Below are positions 21,685-30,255 of a stretch of 43,077 nt of DNA, piece by piece; within the stretch, counting starts at the first letter, position 1, and each line of letters opens with the position of its first letter. Under the pieces are notes generated by a model. The model saw nothing but the letters and a program-made list of their open reading frames with translations. It was not told the DNA's origin and did no database searches. The DNA lies in the IMG/VR virus record IMGVR_UViG_3300009155_000101, positions 1 through 43,077 of that record; one strand, written 5' to 3'. This DNA is from a virus. A program made the position numbers and the translations under genes.

Positions 21685-24600
21685 TCAGACTCCCTCTTCT
21701 ATTGCACCCTCTACTGCAAGTGGTGCATCGTTCGCCATAATGGACTCTGCGATAGTGATCGTATCAACCACGACTGTAAAGTTTGTCTTCTTGGCGGTGA
21801 CGATGATGTGCGAGTTGATGCCCTGAACAGTTCCCTGACCGCTCAACTTTGCAGTTGACGCAAGACTAACGGGATCGGTTGCATTCAGAGCAGAAACACC
21901 ATACATGTCGGGTGTCTTGATGTTTCCATTGACAGAGAGCATTGCAAATTTGTTGTCGCTAACGGCTGTAGATCTTCCAGTTGCACCTGATGCACCAACA
22001 GCGGTAGCACCCTGATCGCTCAAGATCATGGTGAATGGCTTGATCTGAATATTACCATTCTGCACAAATACGCCTGGGCCGATGATGTTGGTGCTGCCAA
22101 TATCGGCAGATCCATTGACAACACTCACAGGTGCGCGATTTCCAACGATGGTGGCTTTGCCCATCTGCTCTAGGTTGTGGGTTACCTTCGTGAAACTTGC
22201 ACCGTCCGTAATGATCGGGAATGCGTTTCTGCTGAAGATGCCACCAGAGATCTTGAGGTTTGCACCATCCTCCGCACTTGCACCGTAATAGGAATTTGAG
22301 ATTACGGGATACTCAAGCCATATCGTGCCGCCATTATATGCATGAGTGGCAACTGGATAGTTCAGGAACATGCAGTTCGTTGCCCGAATGGTTCCCCCAT
22401 CTGTCTGAAGTGCTGTTGCATTGCTGTATGCCCCACCCGAGATATACGGTGTCATGCTTCTATCGTTGAGTGAAGCCGTAGCAGAGTGATTGATGAACGC
22501 GATACCATCACCCTGTACACCACCGACTGTGTGTTCACCGAGATATGTGCGCGTGTTTTTGTTCGTAAACAATGCGCCACCTTGACTTGTCGTATGGACG
22601 GTGACCCTATAGACATCCATCGTGTTGACATAGTTGGTGAATGTCTTGTTGAGATAGGCTGCGAACGACAGGCCTGCTTCATTACGGACATTCATAGTAA
22701 GGTACGGGCCGCTTATGCCAACGACTTCGTGACCACCCACAATCAATCGGTTGAAGATGCTGCCGCTGCCACCTGTCACTCCGTATAGACTTCCAGACAG
22801 ACCGTATGTACCTGTGATTCCATCCACTAGGGTTAGAGGAGGAGAGATTCGAACAGCGGAACCTGTTGCGGCAATCATCGACTGACCTGTGCCGATGTTT
22901 ACTTGCAGTTTGAACTGATTGGTATCAGTTGCACCCAATGCGGTATACAGGGGCAGGAGTGTTACACCCGTGACTGTCTGTGTGACTACGCTGTTTGCCT
23001 CTGCTCGGATATACAAATCACGATTGATGTAGTTGTACCACGGATTGTCGAGCGTATAAACGCCAGGTGTCAACACGATATCAAACGGCAGGAAGAAGGC
23101 TGATGCCGAATCATTGATCACCGACAGGTTGTATACCGTGGGACGGCTGATCTTCACATTCGGATTTGGAGGCGTAGCCAGCGTCTTGCCGTATTGGTAT
23201 GCAGCCTCGTTCACGACATTATACGGATCGCGGTAGTAGAATGCCGCAGAAGCCCTAGGTGCGGTATTCACAGACTTGAACGAGTTCATCATGTACGAGA
23301 AGTCTGTCGGATAGAGCGGATCCATGGACAGATTCGTGGGTAGGAATGTTGCCTCTGGGTTTCCTGCAATTCCATCCTTGTATGGTGAGGTGGGTGCAGC
23401 CCATACGGTATACGATTGACTGCCATCTCCGAAATTAGAGCATTGGCAATCTGCTCCAGCATTACCTTGCTGGCCTTGTGGCCCCGCGGGGCCTGCTGGG
23501 CCTGCGGGGCCTTGTGATCCCGCAGCACCGTCAGTTCCTGGAGTGCCCTGTGCGCCATCGCAGGCTGTAACGCCAAAGGTCACACCGCTGCAATTGTCCG
23601 ACCCCGTATATCCAAACACCACTTGGTAGCAAGTGCCTGTCTTGGTGTTGCTCACCACATAGATGCCACATCCAGTCAAGCCTTTTTGTCCTGCTGGCCC
23701 AATCTCGATGCCAGGGCCTTGGAACTGCTTGTGTCTGATGATCCAGTTCGTTGCCACATATGGGGGCATCATCGAAATCGCTTCGTTGTCAGCCGTGAAC
23801 GATGCTGCCCGAGCGGTGACATTCGTGATGCTTGTGCTTACGGGTGTGGTAAATGCAAGAACATTTGTCCCACCGCTAGTAGAGAAGGTAGATGCGCTGT
23901 AAATTGTGTTGTCGTGGTCTGGAATCTCGTTGGTTGTGAGAAGATGGGTATCATCTCCACCGATTGAACCACGATTGAGTTCAGACAAACCCGACGAATA
24001 TCCCACACCGAAGACCGTTCTTGCCCGCAGATCGGGGATGAAGAAGCGATCCGATGTGCAACCTGTTGCCTCGTTGGAACTCAAAGACTGAATCGTGACA
24101 AGGCTGCTTGGAGAGACTCCGCTGAAATTGACGGGAGTTGCACCTGGATACCCGCGCTTGAACTGAAAGCGGGCACTTGTCGTGTTGGCGGCAGTCAGGC
24201 TACCGATTGCATAATCGTTAGTACCACCCCAACCGATTTTGTATTCCTTGTAAGTATCCGACAGGGCATCAACGAGACCGTGAGCAGTCGTTCCCGTGTA
24301 GTCCTCATGCCCCTCGCTGGAGAAGGAGACAATGACATCTCGGGCGGTGTTGCCCGCAGGGCCAGTCGTACTTGATGCAAGACTTGTGACGCGATATTTG
24401 TCACCGATGATGGAATACAGATAAGAGTAATTAACCCCATCCATCGGGGTGCTTCCAGACTTGCGTACTCCTGCGCCATCACAGATACGCCATGTGCTTG
24501 GTACTGTGTTGTAACTTCCTGCCCACGGAACGATGGAGCCTACGGGAGTAAAAAGGGATGCCGTTGTCGGTGCCGATGGCAACGAATTGATGACAAGACC

Positions 24601-25002
24601 CTTCTTGCTGTCTGTTCCAACGAGGATGCCCTGAATGTAGGAAGTGCTGTCGGTTGGACGAACAGGAGTTAGTTTGCCCGCATTCGTCGGAGATAGATAG
24701 TAAACGGTTCCTGCGGTGAGCGAAACCGCACCACCATCGATGGGGAGAGTGCCCGTGAAATCGATCTCGCCCTGATAGATGACCTTGATTGACGATGGCG
24801 TGGTGCTTTCGACAACACCGACTGTCTGCGTAGTAGACAGATCGTTTGCCAATGCGAGGCTGAATCCTGTCGTTCCCCCTGTATAGAGAACGATATTGCC
24901 TTCCACGAACGAGTGCCCAATAGGCACCGACCATGTGTTTAGGATTCTTCGGCCGTCACTTCCGCCGCCGCCGCCAACAAGAGGGATTGCGCTAAATGCC
25001 AT
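21685..25002 (-). CDS. Tail fibre-like protein with tail-collar domain, collagen-like segment and beta-helix-like C-terminal part
   Basis: The 1105-residue product is modular. Residues about 40-140 form a strand-rich module. A tail-collar domain follows (about 160-420) with the starting IVPWAG..IPDGW-type WRICDG, a FFIPDLRARTVFG strand and the end MPPYVATNWIIR. A collagen-like Gly-X-Y run (about 495-520) includes repeated GPAGPAG. Between about 690 and 1020 short repeated strands with Asn and Gly turns suggest a beta-helix of the adhesin or depolymerase type. Such proteins bind host surface; no catalytic site can be assigned. It shares modules with the 1121-residue fibre downstream in sequence. 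Confidence 0.8.
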   Translation of the reverse strand: MAFSAIPLVGGGGGSDGRRILNTWSVPIGHSFVEGNIVLYTGGTTGFSLALANDLSTTQTVGVVESTTPSSIKVIYQGEIDFTGTLPIDGGAVSLTAGTVYYLSPTNAGKLTPVRPTDSTSYIQGILVGTDSKKGLVINSLPSAPTTASLFTPVGSIVPWAGSYNTVPSTWRICDGAGVRKSGSTPMDGVNYSYLYSIIGDKYRVTSLASSTTGPAGNTARDVIVSFSSEGHEDYTGTTAHGLVDALSDTYKEYKIGWGGTNDYAIGSLTAANTTSARFQFKRGYPGATPVNFSGVSPSSLVTIQSLSSNEATGCTSDRFFIPDLRARTVFGVGYSSGLSELNRGSIGGDDTHLLTTNEIPDHDNTIYSASTFSTSGGTNVLAFTTPVSTSITNVTARAASFTADNEAISMMPPYVATNWIIRHKQFQGPGIEIGPAGQKGLTGCGIYVVSNTKTGTCYQVVFGYTGSDNCSGVTFGVTACDGAQGTPGTDGAAGSQGPAGPAGPAGPQGQQGNAGADCQCSNFGDGSQSYTVWAAPTSPYKDGIAGNPEATFLPTNLSMDPLYPTDFSYMMNSFKSVNTAPRASAAFYYRDPYNVVNEAAYQYGKTLATPPNPNVKISRPTVYNLSVINDSASAFFLPFDIVLTPGVYTLDNPWYNYINRDLYIRAEANSVVTQTVTGVTLLPLYTALGATDTNQFKLQVNIGTGQSMIAATGSAVRISPPLTLVDGITGTYGLSGSLYGVTGGSGSIFNRLIVGGHEVVGISGPYLTMNVRNEAGLSFAAYLNKTFTNYVNTMDVYRVTVHTTSQGGALFTNKNTRTYLGEHTVGGVQGDGIAFINHSATASLNDRSMTPYISGGAYSNATALQTDGGTIRATNCMFLNYPVATHAYNGGTIWLEYPVISNSYYGASAEDGANLKISGGIFSRNAFPIITDGASFTKVTHNLEQMGKATIVGNRAPVSVVNGSADIGSTNIIGPGVFVQNGNIQIKPFTMILSDQGATAVGASGATGRSTAVSDNKFAMLSVNGNIKTPDMYGVSALNATDPVSLASTAKLSGQGTVQGINSHIIVTAKKTNFTVVVDTITIAESIMANDAPLAVEGAIEEGV

Positions 25003-25038
25003 AAGTGGAGTTCCTACCTTTAGTAGTCAGACTGCCAC

Positions 25039-25044
25039 TATTTA
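25039..25044 (-). promoter_or_regulatory. Putative late promoter core for the large fibre (CTAAATAG)
   Basis: ACGCTAAATAGTGG lies 36 bases before the ATG of the 1105-codon fibre gene, in the gap after the glycosyltransferase; a TAGGA follows in the leader. Confidence 0.6.
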
Positions 25045-25055
25045 GCGTCAATTGG

Positions 25056-26267
25056 TCACCCCTCGCCCTCATTGACGATAGCATCGGTTGCAAACTTGAG
25101 ATTCGCCTCAATCCGCTCCCGCTGATCCGCAGGAAACTTATTTTCGTTTAGGAGTTGAATGCTGGCGGTACGGGACTCTCTGTAGTGACCCGTCCAGAAG
25201 GCATGGATAGCAAACTCATCCAAGATCGCCCACTCATAGATGCCCTGACCCACGAAGAGCGCACCCTCGGGATAACGAATCTTAAGAGCCTGTTTTCCAA
25301 AGCGGTAACCCTGATCAAACCGCGAGAATGCACGGCAGAGGCGGGCAGCAGCCCACAGACTCTCTGCTCTCCACGGAGCGACCTGATACGCCTTGAAGTA
25401 GATCTGAATGATGTTGTCAACGGGCTTCTCCAGAATCTCCATGATTCGACCCGCCTGATAGAGGCTGTAGAAGACCTCCTCGTTCCAACCGCCAAGATCA
25501 GCCCGCTTGAGATACGCCTGAAGGGCGGGTTCCCATTGGTTCGAATCGCGGTAGGACTGTGCGAGATAGAAGTGGTAGCGATTGAAGTCTTTCTCGTCAA
25601 CCGTGCCCGATGCAAGAGCCTCCTCAAATCTGACCGCATCCTTCTTGTACTTCTCGGGATCCGACGAACGGGCACCATCCTGAATCGGGGTGTTCATGAA
25701 CCCACGCGCAAAGTCACGGGTGCCGATTGGCTCCTTACAGTCCACATACTCATGGAGAACCCCACGATAATAGAAGGGCTTCTTGTTGCTCGTCATCTGC
25801 GGACGGTGATACCGCGTCTGACCGAACTGTGCAAAGATGTTGTAGAGATCGGCGGTCAGGTTATCCTTGAACTTGACGGGATCGAAACCTGGCTCAAATA
25901 CGAGGATCTCGTCTGCGTCAATCATGAAAGCATAATCGGTATCGGTCTTCTGTGCGAGTTCAAGAGCCTCGCTGCGGTTGTGACCGAAGTCCTTCCACGG
26001 ACGCTCAAAGAGTTCGCCAGGAATGCCGTTGCGGTCAAAGAAATCCTTGATCTTCTGCTGTGTACCGTCAGTCGAACCCGTGTCCACCACGACCCAACGA
26101 TCAATGATGGGAAGAACAGACGAGAGGCAACGCTCGATGACATGCGACTCGTTCTTCACGATCATGCATAGGGTGATCGTCTTGGTTTTGTTTGGGGCAG
26201 CGACCGTATTTGTGGTGCTTGCTGCGGGGGCGACAACGGGCTTTTCAACTGTCAGGGTCTGGCTCAT
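25056..26267 (-). CDS. Family 2-type glycosyltransferase with helical-repeat C-terminal half
   Basis: I start at the ATG at 26267, which has GGAG six bases upstream, rather than at 26279. The 403-residue product has a short Ala/Thr linker (1-28), then a GT-A fold: LCMIVKNESHVIERCL (33-48), DTGSTDGT (62-69) and the metal-binding Asp-Ala-Asp (117-119) in FMIDADE. The second half (about 205-390) consists of helix pairs like tetratricopeptide repeats. It probably transfers a sugar to a phage or host target; the acceptor is unknown. It sits between fibre genes behind a late-type promoter, so a virion protein acceptor is plausible. Confidence 0.88.
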   Translation of the reverse strand: MSQTLTVEKPVVAPAASTTNTVAAPNKTKTITLCMIVKNESHVIERCLSSVLPIIDRWVVVDTGSTDGTQQKIKDFFDRNGIPGELFERPWKDFGHNRSEALELAQKTDTDYAFMIDADEILVFEPGFDPVKFKDNLTADLYNIFAQFGQTRYHRPQMTSNKKPFYYRGVLHEYVDCKEPIGTRDFARGFMNTPIQDGARSSDPEKYKKDAVRFEEALASGTVDEKDFNRYHFYLAQSYRDSNQWEPALQAYLKRADLGGWNEEVFYSLYQAGRIMEILEKPVDNIIQIYFKAYQVAPWRAESLWAAARLCRAFSRFDQGYRFGKQALKIRYPEGALFVGQGIYEWAILDEFAIHAFWTGHYRESRTASIQLLNENKFPADQRERIEANLKFATDAIVNEGEG

Positions 26268-26299
26268 ATCAATCTCCATGATAAAGAGGTTGTGTCAGG

Positions 26300-26305
26300 T
26301 ATTTA
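26300..26305 (-). promoter_or_regulatory. Putative late promoter core for the glycosyltransferase (CTAAATAC)
   Basis: CGCCTAAATACCTGA lies 32 bases before the ATG at 26267. It matches the consensus well. Confidence 0.65.
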
Positions 26306-26334
26306 GGCGAATCATATCCACTCACCTGTCCCTG

Positions 26335-26676
26335 TCAAGGAATTTTCGTCACTTCGGGATAGACATTTATCATGCCTTGCACAAGGCGTTGGACATTTTT
26401 GCTGCCATTGGAATGCAGTTCCAAATCATAAAACCACACCCCTGCCTTGATTCCTGCCGTTCCTGTGGCACCCAAAGAAACTCTAATGTTCCCCGTTGAT
26501 CCTGTAATCGATGCATTCAGGGTAGTTGCGCTTGAGGATGAGTAGAACTTACGCATCTGCGCGTAGGCGGTATAGCCACTTCCGATGTTGGTCGGTGTGC
26601 CGTCATCACCCTTCACCACATAGGAGAAGGAGAAGTCTGCGCCCTGATCCATGTCTCTGTTGATCGTCTGTGCCAT
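26335..26676 (-). CDS. Small virion protein, beta-rich (BppU-like N-terminal type)
   Basis: The 113-residue product has the pattern QGADFSFSYVVKGDDGTP.....YTAYAQMRK, a run of Thr/Ser-rich strands, and a final GVWFYDLELHSNGS..RLVQGMINVYPEVT. I associate this pattern with small baseplate or fibre-linked proteins of T4-like and other phages that look like the N-terminal domain of upper baseplate proteins. The start overlaps the fibre stop as TAATG, so it is translated by coupling. No ribosome binding site is visible. It likely decorates or attaches the fibre encoded just before it. Confidence 0.65.
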   Translation of the reverse strand: MAQTINRDMDQGADFSFSYVVKGDDGTPTNIGSGYTAYAQMRKFYSSSSATTLNASITGSTGNIRVSLGATGTAGIKAGVWFYDLELHSNGSKNVQRLVQGMINVYPEVTKIP

Positions 26677-29600
26677 TACAGTTTACCGATTGCAATCCAA
26701 GATAGAGTTTTAGCCACATTTGCTACATCGCCCGATGATGCCTGAGCGATCACATACATTCCCGTAGCAGTTGGGAGTTGATACTGTCCCGAGTAGTCAA
26801 ACGAACCAGAAGACCAAGGTTCAGCGGGATCAGATTGGTGATTTTTGGGGGTGACAGTAACAGACCACGGAGTTGCCGAGAATGGCTTGGGGAAAGTTAC
26901 TGCCACTCTATTGTCATTGCCACTAGGCGTAGTCACAGTTCCCCATTGCATGAGAATGCCACCTGGCAATACAACATAACCATTGGTTGCTGCCAAAGAG
27001 TCAGTCTCAACGCCAGTACCCGTCTGATACCAAACGAAGCCTTCGGGGTATCCCGATGTGGTTGTGGGAGGAGCATTTTCGCTGACTGTGTGCAGAGGTC
27101 GAACGCTGACTTCGCCTGTGCTGTGATCCACCACAAGGTTTCTGCTGTTTGCGCTACGCTTTGTCTGATCGTATGTCTTGGTTCCACCCGTGAGACCGTA
27201 GTTCAGGGCAGGATACATCTTCACGGTGGTGTTTGACCCACCCGTAATGTTCAGCAACTGTGCGCTTGCCAACTTGACAACGGCAGACTGGTTGATATAT
27301 GCGCGATTCGTGTTGATGTAATCAGCACTCATACCACCAACGATGGTTGCATCGACCGTGTCGCCACCAACACCCTGCACAAATAGGTTGCCCGTGATTG
27401 TCAGCGTACCTCTGAAGGTGTCATCTGCATCATTACGAAGCACCTTGGCATTAGAACGGAACTGAATGCGATCCGAATCAGTCAGGGTACGCGCAGCACC
27501 CGCCACAGTCGTGTGTGGAATGTCATATCTGATGTAGAAGTTGTCGTGGTTGTGTCCCGTCAGGATCGTTGCCGACAGACCCTTCTTGGAACGAATAATC
27601 CAATGCATCGTGACATATGGCGGTAGCGTATCAAACGATGCGGGGGTATCGCCCGTCTCTTCAAATTCACCCGTCTGATCAGTCGAAGATGCATTTGCCG
27701 CACCAAAGGGATCGGATGGAACCTTTGCATCCAAGCCATGAGTGTGCTGTGGGATGTTGCTTGGCAGAAGCGTAACAGTATCCTGACCACCAACTGCACC
27801 AAGTGAAAGAGATGGTGACAGGCTGCTGTATTCAGACGAGGTGCCGAATACGGTTCGTCTGCGTAGGTCTGGCAGGAAGAATACAGATCGACCGACTGTT
27901 GATGCAACGGTGCGCCCGTAAACCTTGACAGAGATGTTGGCATCAAGGGTCGAAAATGCGGTTGTTGTCGCAACGACTCTTCGTGTGGTTGTGTTTACCG
28001 ACTGCACGATGATGTCTGCGCTTCCCGTAGCCCATGTGACTGTCAAAGCATCGCCTGATGCAATACCTCGCGTATCTCCCTCAAGGGTGATAGTGGACGA
28101 ATCGTAGACGGTTGCAATCGCGTAGTGCTTCTGTCCGATTGCAGAGAACAGATCGCTCCACTCATCCTGTTCCTTTGCAGCACCATCGCAGAGCAACCAG
28201 CCATCGGGAATTCCCGAGGTTGCGCCCGCAAACGGGTGAACGCTTCCGATTGGGGCTACCGAGCGGAGATATACGAGATCTGTGGGTGTGTCACCAACTA
28301 CGATACCCGTGTAGTTTACAACATATCCCGATCCGACTCCTGTGGAAACCAAGATCGCCTTACGAACCTCTCCTGCCAGTACTTCATATGCGCCCGAGTC
28401 TGGGTTGGCAATCATGCTACCCGCGACATCAGGAGACAGGAAGTATGCATTGCCCGTAACGAGCGGATAGATTGAAGCAAGACCACCCGTTGCGGTGAGT
28501 CCAGAGATGAAGCCCTTCGTGACTACGCTGAAGCAAGATCCCGTGACGCTTTCTACAATACCAACAGCCTCTGCATTACCGACTGTGTTTGCCCGAGCAA
28601 ATGTCAGAGAGCCATCGAAATCGAAACGAACGACATGCCCCTTAGCAAACCCGTGATTGGCTTGGCAGAATGTCTTTCGGAGCGCATCGGCGCGAATCCA
28701 ATCGGGATGCAACTTGCCATCATCCAACGAAACGGGAATAGACCAAGGAGTCGATGTGGTCAGGGCATGTGCCCCGTCTAATTGATCTGCATTATAGTAT
28801 TTGACCCAATCGTACACAGGGACATTTGGATAAACTGCTGGCCCCGTGCTTCCCGTATAAACGATACCGAAGGTGATGCCAGCCGAACCCGTTGGGCTGT
28901 GTCGCATCGTCAGGGCGGTTCCGACATCGTAACGAGTGAACGAGTTCGATGACCCATAGAAAGTGAACGAGTTGTTCACGCTGGAATCGCTGTAGCCAAA
29001 TGCCTTGAAGTTGGGAGACAGGATGTAATTCGTCGAACCCGTAACACCCAAGTTGGTGTTGGTGACGAATGCATTCCATGTCTGCATGTCGGGCGATCTG
29101 AGATTCCACAGGAATGTCTTGTCTGCCGATGCACCCTTAATGTCGATGCCTGCGGGTGTGAGCAGTTCATCATTGAAGAAATCGGTTCCTGCAACAGGGG
29201 TGCTGCTTAGTGTAAGAACTCCTGTATAGGACTGTCCCGTAACAACCAACTTTCCACCACTAATCAAATCATCCACACCACCGAGTGCAAACGAGTGAAG
29301 TTGGATGGAGCCTGTGGTGCTTGATCCGTAAGTCCAATTACGAACTTGACCAATAGTCGTTGCGCTTCCTGCTGTGGGTGTTCCGCTATCGGTATAATAT
29401 GCCGTGGCACCTACTGCAAAGGTTCCTGCCGTTAAACCAGCACCAGTCACCACAAAATCGGAGTACCGATTGTATGCAAGTTCGATGATCTTGTCTTCGA
29501 TGCGGAGGTCGTTTGAATCGATGTAGGCAACCGTGTTGGACACATTCAGGTTTCCAACTACATTCAGATTTCCCTGAATGGTGAATGTTCCCTCGCCTGA

Positions 29601-30041
29601 GTTTCCGAATGTCACAACAGGTGGCAGCATTCTGTGCGCCCATGTGCGCTTGGGCGTTCCCGCAGAACCCTGACGAGTATCGCTGACATCGCTGACGATG
29701 TAGTAATCATCCATCATCGGGTTGGCAGAGGCACCTGTTCCTAGATTCTCAAGCCGTACCGCATCGATGATCACCTTGTTATAGTTGTTCGTGAATGCGG
29801 GTACCCCAATACCAATTCCCGCACCAGGATTGACCGAGATGGTTGCCACTCCGTTGTAATATCCACCCGAGCAGCCAGTTTCCTTGATAAGACCGCTGTT
29901 TGTAGGGCCAACATCGATGTCAAAGATATTGATCGCGCTTGCGGCGGCAATGATCTCATTCGTTCTGTCGAACCATGTATTAAAGGTGTCCGATAGAACG
30001 AGTGGTTGGATGTTGATCAGGTCTGCTGCGGTACAGGACAT
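26676..30041 (-). CDS. Tail fibre protein with tail-collar domain and gp53-like C-terminal tip
   Basis: The 1121-residue product has an N-terminal part (about 1-210) containing a repeated NLNVVGNLNV.NTVAYIDSNDLRIEDKIIELA strand unit, common in fibres of marine T4-like phages. A strand-rich module (about 460-590) is shared with the 1105-residue fibre. A tail-collar domain follows (about 597-815), from IGSVHPFAG..PDGWLLCDG through FLPDLRRRTVFG to LPPYVTMHWIIR. The last ~100 residues (GGILMQWGTV, VTFPKPFS, SWIAIGKL) resemble the C-terminal domain of gp53-like tail fibres, the receptor-binding tip. GGTGA precedes the ATG. Confidence 0.82.
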   Translation of the reverse strand: MSCTAADLINIQPLVLSDTFNTWFDRTNEIIAAASAINIFDIDVGPTNSGLIKETGCSGGYYNGVATISVNPGAGIGIGVPAFTNNYNKVIIDAVRLENLGTGASANPMMDDYYIVSDVSDTRQGSAGTPKRTWAHRMLPPVVTFGNSGEGTFTIQGNLNVVGNLNVSNTVAYIDSNDLRIEDKIIELAYNRYSDFVVTGAGLTAGTFAVGATAYYTDSGTPTAGSATTIGQVRNWTYGSSTTGSIQLHSFALGGVDDLISGGKLVVTGQSYTGVLTLSSTPVAGTDFFNDELLTPAGIDIKGASADKTFLWNLRSPDMQTWNAFVTNTNLGVTGSTNYILSPNFKAFGYSDSSVNNSFTFYGSSNSFTRYDVGTALTMRHSPTGSAGITFGIVYTGSTGPAVYPNVPVYDWVKYYNADQLDGAHALTTSTPWSIPVSLDDGKLHPDWIRADALRKTFCQANHGFAKGHVVRFDFDGSLTFARANTVGNAEAVGIVESVTGSCFSVVTKGFISGLTATGGLASIYPLVTGNAYFLSPDVAGSMIANPDSGAYEVLAGEVRKAILVSTGVGSGYVVNYTGIVVGDTPTDLVYLRSVAPIGSVHPFAGATSGIPDGWLLCDGAAKEQDEWSDLFSAIGQKHYAIATVYDSSTITLEGDTRGIASGDALTVTWATGSADIIVQSVNTTTRRVVATTTAFSTLDANISVKVYGRTVASTVGRSVFFLPDLRRRTVFGTSSEYSSLSPSLSLGAVGGQDTVTLLPSNIPQHTHGLDAKVPSDPFGAANASSTDQTGEFEETGDTPASFDTLPPYVTMHWIIRSKKGLSATILTGHNHDNFYIRYDIPHTTVAGAARTLTDSDRIQFRSNAKVLRNDADDTFRGTLTITGNLFVQGVGGDTVDATIVGGMSADYINTNRAYINQSAVVKLASAQLLNITGGSNTTVKMYPALNYGLTGGTKTYDQTKRSANSRNLVVDHSTGEVSVRPLHTVSENAPPTTTSGYPEGFVWYQTGTGVETDSLAATNGYVVLPGGILMQWGTVTTPSGNDNRVAVTFPKPFSATPWSVTVTPKNHQSDPAEPWSSGSFDYSGQYQLPTATGMYVIAQASSGDVANVAKTLSWIAIGKL

Positions 30042-30048
30042 TTGGTGT

Positions 30049-30255
30049 TCACCGTTTCTCTATAAGTTTCGATACAAGTTCCTTCAGATCGGAGACCTCT
30101 TGCTCCAGCCTATTTATCCGATCCCTCTGCGCTTTCTGCTCTTGCTTTTTGCGCTCATATGCCATAACCGCATCTCTGTCAGTTGAGAGCAAGGCACCTG
30201 TTTTGGTGTCTCGCACCATGCTCTCATTCTTGACACGAATGCGGTTGGGCATCAT
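30049..30255 (-). CDS. Small coiled-coil protein
   Basis: The 68-residue product begins with NRIRVKNESMVRDTKTGALLSTD (starting at residue 4), then a helix with heptad spacing (about 29-68) that includes DRINRLEQEVSDLKELV. I associate this pattern with small proteins placed between baseplate and fibre genes in T4-like cyanophages. The role is unknown; it could be a fibre chaperone or trimerisation helper. The start overlaps the upstream stop (ATGATG), and two Met codons in a row make the exact start ambiguous by one codon. Confidence 0.65.
   Translation of the reverse strand: MMPNRIRVKNESMVRDTKTGALLSTDRDAVMAYERKKQEQKAQRDRINRLEQEVSDLKELVSKLIEKR
30111..30116 (-). promoter_or_regulatory. Possible late promoter core inside the small coiled-coil gene
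   Basis: GGATAAATAGGC lies 69 bases before the start of the 1121-codon fibre gene, but within the small upstream coding region. It might be coding sequence only. Confidence 0.3.

Noticed and set aside
25155-26171. A 338-codon rightward open frame opposite the glycosyltransferase gene
   Set aside because: It lies wholly antisense to a gene with clear motifs, has no ribosome binding site or promoter, and its translation has no domain; open antisense frames are common at this base composition.
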